NCBI GenBank assembly: GCA_964036665.1
Contig: OZ038527.1
Location: forward strand, 15,221,835 to 15,285,834
DNA from: Gordius sp. MW1
Taxonomy: Eukaryota; Nematomorpha; Gordioida; Gordea; Gordiidae
Direction: 5' to 3'
DNA: 64,000 nucleotides
A program made the translations under genes and the position numbers. How positions within the stretch are numbered: position 1 is the stretch's first letter; each line of letters opens with the position of its first letter. Of this stretch, positions 51,557 through 61,284 are shown piece after piece. The notes beneath the pieces were generated by a model, which saw only the letters and a program-made list of their open reading frames with translations, searched no databases and had not been told where the DNA came from.

Positions 51557-54500
51557 TCATAAGAAATTAACAAATTTTTTGGGCCAATGAACTTGTCGAC
51601 CAGATTTGGTAATGGGTGGGTTAGGAAGTGGTGCGCTAGGTTTTGTAGAAGAAACAATGGTAGGTTGGTTTAAAATTTGGTTCGGTGGGTGATTGTTTGA
51701 TTTGGGTAAATTTGGGTCAACTGATGAATTCGGGTTATCAACCTTAGGCTCGAGGAAAGCTGGCTTTAATCGATCAATCGAGGCAGTGTCTTTTCTCCCA
51801 TTGTGGTCTATGATAAAAAATTTAGTATGCTTTTCAATAACTTTGAAAGGTCCTTCATAGGGGGGAACCAAAGCTTTGCGTAGCCGATCAGTTCTTATAA
51901 AAACATGGGTGGATAAAAATAAATTGTCGGAAGTTTGTGGTTTGATGTTTGATGATCTGGAAGGTGTAAATCGGACATCATCGAACTGCTGTCGAAGGCG
52001 TTGTATATAATCGGCAGCGTTAATGTCACAATCCGATGGTTGTAAAAAAATCTCCTGGGAGTAAAGAAGTACCGTATACCAGCTCAGCGCTTGAACAGGC
52101 GAGGTCTTCCTTTACGGTGTTGCGAATCCCTAGGAGAACAAGGGGAATTAGGTCGGACCAACGGGTAACGTCACCTTTTGTCATGATTGAACTTTTGAGC
52201 TGTCGATGAAATCGCTCTACCATCCCATTGGCTTGTGGATGGTAAGCTGTCGTAGTGATATGGTGATAACCTAGTAAAATAGATAATTGTTTAAAAAGAG
52301 TTGATTGAAATTGCGGTCCCCGGTCCGTGGTTAATGTCGCTGGAACGCAAAAGTTGGCTATCCAGTGTGTCAAAAATGTGCGTGCAACGGTTTCGGCTGT
52401 TGCGTCATTAATGGAAATTGCAATCGGCCATCGGGTGAAACGATCAACGGCAGTAAAAATGTAAATGTGGCCGTTAGAAGGCGGTAAGGGTCCGACGAGA
52501 TCTACATGTACGTGACTAAACCTGGCGTCTGGTTCAGCGAACGTGCGTGGGGCTGATTTTACGTGTCTATTTACCTTGCATTTTTGACATGCAATGCATT
52601 GCTTTGTCCAATCGCGTACATCTTTGTTCATTCCCGGCCAGACGAAACGTTGGGCGATTAGTTTAAGTGTTGGGTGTAAGGCTGGGTGAGAAAGACCATG
52701 TAGCTAATTAAAAACTATGCGCCGGAGCGTCCTAGGTACTAAAGGTCTCGGAGTCGATGTAGATGTATCGCACGTAATAGTTAAATTTGTACCTGGAACT
52801 AAGCGTTGTTCCAGTTTAAGGCTTTCGAGCTCTTCTAGTTGGTATTGCTCTTGTTTTTGTTTCATGGCAATTCTATCTGTGAGTAATGTGTTTGGTTGTT
52901 GAATGGAGTTTGGTTGTTGTATGGAATCGATATCGATTCGGGACAAAGTGTCTGCTACTATATTCGCCTTACCTTTAATAAACTGTATATCTGAAGTAAA
53001 TTGTGAGATATAGTCTAATTGTCGTATTTCGCGCGGCGAGTATTTATTGGATTTAGAAGTGAGAGCGTAAGTTAACGGTTTGTGATCAGTAAATATTGTA
53101 AAGTCGCGACCTTCTAAAATATGTCGGTAATGTTTAATTGAAAGATAAATTGCTTGCAGTTCTCTCCCGAATGTACTATATCGAGTTTGTGTTTTACTCA
53201 ATTAAGAGAGAAAAAGGATAAAGGACTGATTTCACCTTTTACGATCTGATGTAAAACGGCTCCAATGGCAGAGTTTGACGCGTCGGTTGTAATAGAGATG
53301 TTGGCACCATCCACTAAATGATTAAAGGTCGAGATTTCATTGAGCATTATTATAATCTTGTGGAATGCACCGTGTGCGCTTTGCGTCATGTCCAATGGTC
53401 CTTTTGTGTCGGTGAGGAGATCAGTCAGTGGTTGTAGAAGGAGTGCATAATTGGGTATAAAACGTCTGTAAAAATTTACCATTTCCACGAAACGACGTAG
53501 TTGTGTCATAGTGGTCGGGGTGGCAAAATTCTTGATGGCCGAGATCTTCTCCGGTATTGGCGTTAAACCTTGTGGGGAAACTTGATGTCCAAGGAAGGCC
53601 AGAGAAGAACATCCCCATTGGCACTTGTCCAGGTAATTTTTATATCAAAATCTCTTAATCGTGTAAAAACCTGACGTAAGTGGTCTATGTTCACTAATTG
53701 ATTTGCGATTAAAATATCGTCCAAATATGCGAAGGTGAAATTGAGACCACGGAGAGCTTAATCAATGAAGCGTTGGAATGTTTGAGCAGCATTTCGTAAA
53801 CCAAAAGGCATTCGCAAAAATTAATAAAGACCGAAAGGGGTAGTTATTGCAGTCTTTGCGATGTCTTCCAAGTCTACGAACATTTGATGGTAAGCCCTGA
53901 CTAGATCTATCTTTGTATAGATGGTTGTACCGGCAAGGTTGAGCGAGAAATCGTGTAGATGTGGTAAGGGGTAACGATCCGGTATCGTTATAACGTTAAG
54001 TGCTCGGTAATCTCCACACGGTCGCCAATCTCCTGGAGTTTTTTTCGGAACCATGTGCAGTGGAGAACTCCAGGAGCTTTCTGAGGGTTGAATTATGCCG
54101 AGTTCGAGCATGTGTGCAAACTCTTGTTTGGCAATCTTTAACTTGACAGGGTCTAAGCGTCTAGGTCTTGCATAAAAGGGTGGTCCTTGTGTACGTATGT
54201 GGTGGACTACTTTATGGCTTACGCGTGACCTGTAATTTGGAGGGGCATATATATCGGGAAACTCTTTCAACACATTTAAAAAAAACGGTGAATCGATCTT
54301 TATTGCGAGTTGTAAATTATACAAGTTCGAGTCAATATATGGCCCATAAGGCTTTAACGTAGTCTTAGGGTCTAGCAAACATTTACGGCGTATATCAACG
54401 AGAAGGTTATAATGATTTAAAAAATCAGCCCCGATGATAGGTGTCTTAACGTCGGCGATGGTAAAAACCCATTGAAAACTTCTAAGCTAAGGTCCAGTTC

Positions 54501-54761
54501 CATTGATTTCTGGCCATAGGTCAGTATGGAACTATTATTTGTAGCTTGGAGGAGGATGTGTGAGGGGGTGAGACGGTGGTTACGCGGGGGTGGTACGACA
54601 CTTAGTTCCGCGCCAGTATCTATTAAAAAACGAAATTTGGTTGATTTATCGTAAATAAAAAATAAGCGACTGATGTTATGGCCTGAACCAGGTGTCGCGG
54701 ATTCTGGCAGGCCTATGGGTTTGACGAGGAAAGGGGGGTATAATTGCAAGGCTGTCGGCAT
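51557..54761 (-). pseudogene. pol of Gypsy element 2: protease, RT, RNase H, integrase
   Basis: Protease (54417-54761) has FLIDTGAELSVVPPP. RT begins in frame 53821-54378 ([36 protein letters not shown]). Two TAA codons (53821-53823 and 53758-53760) replace expected Glu codons around FLRMPFGLRNAAQ; the YLDD box lies around 53720. RT connection and RNase H follow in frames 53198-53509 and 52704-53201 ([26 protein letters not shown]). A TAG at 52704-52706 interrupts the start of integrase. The core in 52026-52631 shows HVDLVGPLPP, TTDRGPQFQS and NGMVERFHRQLK. The C-terminal tail in 51557-51871 has PPYEGPFKVIE, IDRLKPAFLE and SGRQVHWPKKF. Frameshifts lie near 54485, 53625, 53200 and 52030. Confidence 0.92.
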
Positions 54762-55528
54762 TTAGTGGCCTTTTCCTTATATCTTTGGTGATACCAACAC
54801 CAATCCTCGGGAAAGTCAGCGCGGGGTTGAAAAGGGGATCGAAATCTCCTTGATGTAGACCTACTTCTCGACTGAAAACGATTTTTTTGATTGACCTTGT
54901 GCCGTAATGTCTCGATGCTCAAACTCAGTCTATTTACCATGTCTCTGAGCATCTCGATTTCATTGCTTGATCTCTGTGTGGCAAGGGCGACGTTGGATAT
55001 TTGCGGCGTATGGTACGTTTCCGCGATCTTATCAGCTGTTTCAGCTAGCTTGACTAAAGTCTGGTCACTTGCACAGATCGCCAAGATGCTGGCCATGTTG
55101 TTGTCCAGTTTTTCCAACCACAATTGTTTTAGAATGATGTAAATTTTGGCGGTACCCAGGAGGCTTTTCATGTGTCTATAGAGTTGTGATGGTGTACGAT
55201 CACCCAATTCCACGTTGGAGAGTAAATCGTGAAATCGTGCTGAGTCCGATTTTGTTGTGCGGTCGATGATAGCTGACCGGATGGTGGTGTACGGAGCCTC
55301 AGACGGTAGATTTTCCAAGTGATCTTGGATCACTATTGTGACTTCTTGTGGGAGGCATTCAATCACGTATCCAAGTTTGCTAGACTCAGATGTTATTCGG
55401 CGAATCGTGAAAAGGGCCTCTATCTGGACAAACCATAAGCGGGGATTTATACGATTAAAGGGGGGCAATTTAAAAAACATAGCGTTTTCCGATTTAATTT
55501 GGACGTCATCAACTTGGTTGGTATCCAT
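54713..55528 (-). CDS. gag of Gypsy element 2, open frame
   Basis: A 271-codon Gag with an uninterrupted frame from ATG 55526-55528 to TAG 54713-54715. The N-terminus MDTNQVDDVQIKSENAMFF leads to PPFNRINPRLWFVQIEALF, the same capsid-like opening as element 1. The middle part DRTPSQLYRHMKSLLG matches element 1. An Arg/Ser-rich stretch (FQSRSRSTSRRFRSP) precedes DWCWYHQRYKEKATKCRQPC, the Cys/His motif of this group. It is the only complete reading frame among the four retroelements. Pol overlaps its end in the -1 frame. Gag assembles the particle that packages element RNA. Confidence 0.9.
   Translation of the reverse strand: MDTNQVDDVQIKSENAMFFKLPPFNRINPRLWFVQIEALFTIRRITSESSKLGYVIECLPQEVTIVIQDHLENLPSEAPYTTIRSAIIDRTTKSDSARFHDLLSNVELGDRTPSQLYRHMKSLLGTAKIYIILKQLWLEKLDNNMASILAICASDQTLVKLAETADKIAETYHTPQISNVALATQRSSNEIEMLRDMVNRLSLSIETLRHKVNQKNRFQSRSRSTSRRFRSPFQPRADFPEDWCWYHQRYKEKATKCRQPCNYTPLSSSNP
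54716..54722 (-). promoter_or_regulatory. candidate -1 frameshift site A_AAC_CCA at the gag stop, element 2
   Basis: Gag frame reads TC[A AAC CCA] TAG. A slip of one base enters the pol frame (FLVKPIGLPES). The position relative to the stop equals that in element 1. Y=C is not an efficient canonical slip sequence, so this is weaker than the element 1 site. Confidence 0.35.
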
Positions 55529-55602
55529 TTACAAGATTGCGTATAACAAGGGTTGGGTAAGGGTAGGGTAGAAAGGGGCGTATAACAAGGGTGGGTCACC
55601 AA

Positions 55603-55881
55603 TATCGAGAAGTGAATACCAGGTTATAAAGTAATAAGTACTTTATTAAATATCCAAATCAAAGATAAACGTTTGCGAGAAAGGTAAGTAAGTAAGAAGT
55701 GTTTAAACTCCTTTATATAATCGCGAATTAATTGAATAAATCTATTACATTTAGTGGTGAATCCGCAAGGTATTTGTTATTAGTCAATTAACGTCGCGAA
55801 GTAGTAAGGTAATGTAAACGAGTCAATTAAGTTTTAAGACATAAGTAATACGCCGCGAGGAAAATAGTAATTGACGCAACA
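55603..55881 (-). repeat. 5' LTR of element 2
   Basis: 279-base partner of 51252-51530. The primer-binding site lies just inside it (55601 downward). Confidence 0.95.
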
Positions 55882-55885
55882 TACT

Positions 55886-58255
55886 AAACTAATACAACAT
55901 AGGGGACAGTGGAGCAAGATGAACATATTTACCTTCTTAGAATAATGTTTATACAATATCATAGATTTAATTATTGATAAATTATAAAGCAATTGACATT
56001 ACACTAGTTTATAATTAACATTTAAATGATCACAAATAGAATTGGTTAAACTTACAAGCATAAAGATTTTTTTTGTTTTTATAGCATAAATTTATTAATA
56101 AGCATTTAGTAACTTTTTTAGGATTATTTTTTTAATGAATAAATAAATGAATTTAAGCGTATTCAATTTATGTGTTTTGATGCTCCGACACGACATGTTT
56201 TAATAAAGACGACGAAGCAGTAACTAGGAAGTAGGTTGATTATAAAGTTATCTAACTTAATATAAAAAATTGTTAGTTATTTTTGTTAAATTAATTTAGA
56301 CTAGAATTGTGCAAATTTAATAAAAAAAAAATATTGCTTGGGGGAGAGGGGTTTAGACTAGACCAGAATTGTTCAAATGATGGCGCCAAATGGTCCAGGA
56401 ATCTTCTGGTGGGACCTTGACACTCCTTCCCTTCCTAGCTACATTACTGGATATATTTTAAATAACTTCATAAATTACGACCAAAGCCATTATCTTATGA
56501 CGAGTTAAAGGCATTTAGTACCGATACATTTTGGACGAATCGCATTTATTCCAATGTCTTAGCGAGTTCTCGGCTACCTTAAAACATGTGAAATAGGTGT
56601 CGTGATTTTTACATAACTATCGCTCTATCATAAACATGCTTTATATTTTTACCATGTTTTAATATTAATTACCTTATGTATTATTTTTAGTATATGCCAA
56701 CTTCCTTACCCTAACCTATGTCATATATGTTGATTTTTTTAACTTAAAAAATTAAATGTAAATGATCTTTTGTTTATAAAGTTAAATCTTTTAAATGATC
56801 CAAGCTTTATTTAATCTTGAAAGTTAAAATAGATGTGAGCTTTTTTAGATTTGGGCAAAGGAATTTTGATTTCTTGATCTATTATACATTAGACTAAGTG
56901 ATGCACAAAATATTATTTAAATGTTTATATATTTGCTTATAATAATTCTATGGTCCAAGCTTGTCGTTAAAATTTTTATTTTAATAAATTAAAATGAGGG
57001 GCAATCATATAAATTCAGTATTGTTAAAACCCATTGAAAGTTTTAGTAAACTTATCCAAATTAATTAAATAGATTTCGAATATTTATTTGTAAAGATAAT
57101 TTTCTTAATAAATGAGGTTTATCCTAACTTTACAGTTGATGATAATTTTCTTGTTAAGGAATTTATTTTAAAAACTATAGTGGATAATATGTTATTCAAG
57201 GTTTACATATATAATGATTTTTGTATTAAATAAATAATTGTTAAAATAAATTATAAGATTTCTATAGGCAAATTATAAAAAAACTCTAATTATCATGTTT
57301 TGTTTGTTTTACAAAAGTTTCAAATTCAAACTTTAACAAAGGCAAATTATATTCCAAATCATTTTTATAACAATTCATAGGTAGTCATCATTATATTTAA
57401 TATTTAAGCTCATTTATAATCTTTTTTTTAATTTCAAGATAACCTCGTAATGTAAATTTATTTTATATATTTTTTTAATTGAATTCAAATAAATTAATCA
57501 AGGTGGGAGGCTATAGTGTTTCTTTCAAAAGAGAGAAAGAAAATTACAACAAATTTAAAGCAAGCAACCATTAACATTTAAATTGATATATTATTAAAAA
57601 ATTATTCCTTCCACCTCTCAAAAAATTTTAATTACCCTCCCCTAATTCTAGATCAAGCTTTTAGAGGTAAATTTCTTTGTAGATAATAGATATGCACGGA
57701 GAATCTAAAATATGCTTCATAAATTAAAAAAAACTTTCTGACCGTTCATTTGTATACAAGGCCTTATTCAATATTTTTTTAGACCTTATTTGCTAGGAAA
57801 TGAATTTAAAGTGGATACGTTTTTAATTTAATTAGTTAGTAAAATGATACTTTCCTAAATCTTTATATTGTCATCAAGCCATTTTTTTCGCTGTATTAAT
57901 AATAAATTAAAATTATGTTTATCATAAAAACATATGGATTTACCTTTATTGGTAATGAAAATTAACACAATAAAAGGAGTCATTATTAGACTCATTCCAT
58001 AATTATGTTAAAAACAAGAAATCTAATTTTCAGTTGTGACAAAATCGGCTGCATGGGCATAGCCAACCCGACCCGGGTTGGATCGGGTTGAAAATTTAAA
58101 AATGTGTCCCAGGTCGGTTCAGGTTTAAAAAAAGGTGATTTTGCAGGTCCCTAGCCAAAGCAAGGTACGAAAGCACGCTTTCATTTTTTATAAATTTAAT
58201 GAGACAAAAATTTTGAAAAATGTATTTTGTCCTTCTCTAAATCATTATGAAGCTT
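55886..58255. other. Long AT-rich stretch, no gene seen
   Basis: More than 2 kb of AT-rich DNA with short frames only and no recognised motif. No tandem array was found. Confidence 0.5.
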
Positions 58256-58267
58256 TTAGCCCCAACC

Positions 58268-58880
58268 TAGAGCCCTGCAAAATTAAATTTTTTCTGCCCG
58301 CCCGAGCCCGACGTCTTAGTTTTTATTTTGCCCGAGCCCGAACGACTTTTTATTTTTGGGCCCGAGCCCGACCCGATTTTTCAAATAGGAAATTAAAAAA
58401 ATTATTTTAAATTTTTTGAAAATTATTAAATTGTTATTACTCGTAATTTACAACTAGGATAAGTTTAAAATAAAATTTTCATTTTCAGTTGCAACAATTT
58501 ATTCGGCTAACTGGATATCTAACTATTTAAAATATATATTATCTAACAGTTCCAAATTAAAAACTTTTTAAAATATTTCCTTATTTTAATTCTAAAGTAA
58601 CAGCTACTATGAATATATTTTTGCAATTTAGGTCAAAATATTTTAATAGCTGAAGGTTGGAAATATAATGTATGGTGACGAAGATGATTAGTTAATATCG
58701 AGTTGAGTTTGTTTAAATCATATTTTATAAAAGATTAGTTTGCTTTAGTCGATTCGGTCCGGGCCTCAGGTCGGGCCGCCTCATCAGGCCCAACCCGAGG
58801 CCTGATTTTTTTATTTAATTCTGCCCGAGCCCGGTCCGAAACTCGATCGGGTGGGATCAAGCGGCCCGTGCTGGGCTCTA
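58268..58880. mobile_element. hAT-type MITE with GCCCGAGCCCGA repeats
   Basis: Terminal inverted repeats TAGAGCCCTGCA (58268-58279) and TGCTGGGCTCTA (58869-58880). Near-matching 8-base flanks CCCCAACC (58260-58267) and CCCCCACC (58881-58888) fit a hAT target duplication. GC-rich subterminal blocks with GCCCGAGCCCGA words on both sides enclose an AT-rich centre. No transposase is encoded. Part of the same family occurs at 41740-41937. Confidence 0.85.
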
Positions 58881-58889
58881 CCCCCACCA

Positions 58890-61130
58890 AATCATTGTTA
58901 AGACAGATAGCATGATTATGGGTGGAACGATCTAACCCTCTCCAATGAGTTCCTCAAAACTGGGTATTTAATTAAATTGTGATAAATAAATAATTACAGT
59001 GGCCTCACATTTACTGTTGCAGCAAATTTGAAATTAAAGGCCTATCATCAATCACTCGATCATTCTCACATCTCTTAGACAAGAAAGAGACAAGTTGGCG
59101 TAATGTAGTAGTTTAGTGTAATTTTTAATTTGACGTATGGTGGTGGTAACGGCATATATAATGTGAAATATTTAATGATCAGGTCTGTCTATGCCTCTCT
59201 CTACTCTACCTTTCGATCAAATGAGGCATGGTCGAGGAGGTGTGAGTGGGGTGGGTGGGAGGTACGTGTGAGTCCAGACGTCAGGGGGTTTATGAATATG
59301 CATTCACACACACATACACACATAATTTGTGGTCACCTTTCGTGTAATTACTCATTATCCAGGGCTTAAATAGACTCCGTCCATCCATCCATCCATCCAT
59401 CCATAGTAGTAGTCTCTCTGTTTTATATACTCATTTATTTCGCCCCCACCACATACACATAGGGGACTCTTTTCCCTTTGATGCAGCAGCCCCCCATAAA
59501 AACACCTTTTGTGCTGTGATGTGTCCCTTTGTCCGCGAGACACGACGGCCCAGGGAGCTTGATTAGGTAGAGGGGGCGGCAGATGAATTTTCACGAATAA
59601 TTAGCTGTGAAGTTATTTAATGAACTTCTACCCCCCCCCCCTCACCCCATGATCGAATTTCTTGTGTGCTAAAATCTCGCGTTTATCACATACCTGAATT
59701 ATCGACTAAAATATCATTAAGTTTATTTTAATAAAATTGGCTTGTTCAAGGTTAATTTACGGTTTGGTAGTATAAAGGTAAATTTGTTTTATTTTACAGA
59801 ATTAGTTATTATATATATATTATGAACATGGTATTTACATTTAATCTTTTTTTAATATTCCAATATTATTTATCGTAGCATGTATACAATCGTGTTTTTG
59901 TAAATGTTAATTTTTTATAATGAATAATCATTAGCATTGATAATAAATTATGTTTTTTTTGTGATTTAGTTCCGTATTAACGTTATAATGGGACTAAAAG
60001 TATATCTTTTATATATAATTATCCAAATTCGTGCGACCTGGGAAGAAACCTTGTATACCATGTATCCAGAAATTCCTTTGAATAAAAGTAATTTTTTATT
60101 CAAATTTTTTTTTGTCATTTTATAAAAAAAAATACTTTGTTTTTTTATTAAAGTTAACCATATTTCGTGTTTATTTTGGATGTGAATATTTATTTCAGCC
60201 TTGGAACTTATAGCGTAATTTTTGATTCTATTAAGCTATTTTATCACTCAAGTCATTCAACTAATATATATTTAAATAAAAATATTTAAAACTCCCCATT
60301 GATATTGTAAATATAAACCCGGCCAAAGCTTCATGATAGCATATAATTACATTAAAATATATTAACAGGTCAAATTTTGAAAATACTTCTGTCCAAGCCC
60401 GGCCCTGTCCCATTTTATAATTAAATTGCCCTCCCGGACTGCTCCGAATTCTTTTAAGTATGCTCCCGGACATGTCAGAATGAGGATCATTAGAGCTGCT
60501 CGAACAGCCCTAAAATTTCAAGTTTTTAGCTATGTTTTTAAATTTTCAAATAATTTTAAATTTAATTCTCGAATAAATTGGGTAAAATAACCTTTTGACG
60601 CTTTTTTAATTTTTAATTATACTCTAGATTTTCCTTTTGCCATAAAGCTAGTGTGAAGGAATGGCTTATTTTAAAATTTGCATTAAGTTGTTCAAATTTT
60701 TCATGTTAAATTGAAATGTTTTATAGGTAGTTAAAATTCATATTATGCAACTTCTAATTAAATTTTGTTAGTTCTCAAAAATCTGATGCACATTTATGGT
60801 GCATCATAGTAAAAATTTTATGTCATGATGAGCATAAAAAATGGAACCCATTTCCATAATAAATGCTTATAAAAAATGTAAGTTCCGCAAAAGGGAAATA
60901 CTCATATGGGAATTTTACAATGTCAAGATTACGTTGTTTTCATAGTTGAATAGAAAATTTACCGACATTTTGAAATATAGGGGGTTAATCCCTAAACTCG
61001 ATGATACTAGATCTGTAAGGAATATTTTTAGATATATAAACACAAATTAATTGATATTTTAATCTAATTTAATAGACCCCTTAAAGCGGTTTGAATAAAG
61101 AGCCACCCACTATTGTTATAACCAAGCGCA
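58890..61130. other. AT-rich stretch, no gene seen
   Basis: Apart from the CCAT microsatellite and a GC-rich remnant around 60380-60500 (AGCCCGGCCCTGTCC, CTGCTCCGAATTC), perhaps a decayed MITE end, nothing recognisable was seen. Confidence 0.45.
59378..59404 (+). repeat. (CCAT)n microsatellite
   Basis: About six tandem CCAT units (CCGTCCATCCATCCATCCAT). An (AC)n-rich patch lies nearby at 59304-59322. The frame over it (Gly-Trp-Met-Asp repeats) is an artefact. Confidence 0.9.
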
Positions 61131-61139
61131 ATCGCGTCT

Positions 61140-61280
61140 AAACACATGGCTGCCTCCTCTAAATCCAAAAATTTGTTGAAATTTATTAAAATATGGCTAA
61201 AATTTCAAAAAATGCTTATTTTTCCCTCCCTAAATCATTATTGCCCCCCTGTAATCCCAATGCTGGCTACGCCTATGCTG
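61140..61280 (-). mobile_element. GGCGTAGCCA-family MITE
   Basis: In this orientation it reads CCTCCTCTAAATCCAAAAATTTG...ATTGCCCCCCTGTAATCCC and ends AATGCTGGCTACGCC, the complement of the 44894 copy's left end. Confidence 0.7.
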
Positions 61281-61284
61281 CAAG

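Larger units (their letters stand above)
51252..55881 (-). mobile_element. Gypsy LTR retrotransposon, mag-like, older copy (element 2)
   Basis: A minus-strand element with 279-base LTRs (51252-51530 and 55603-55881) differing at about 12 sites by eye. The 4-base target duplication TACT lies at 51248-51251 and 55882-55885. The primer site TGGTGACCCACCC starts at 55601, after a single base. Internal order is gag (54713-55528), protease, RT, RNase H, integrase. It is related to element 1 in all proteins but has different LTRs, so it is a separate family. At least three nonsense codons and about four frameshifts break pol, while gag is open. The higher LTR divergence fits an older insertion. Confidence 0.96.

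Noticed and set aside
59355-59594. Open frame ending in Gly-Trp-Met-Asp repeats
   Set aside because: It is the translation of a (CCAT)n microsatellite.
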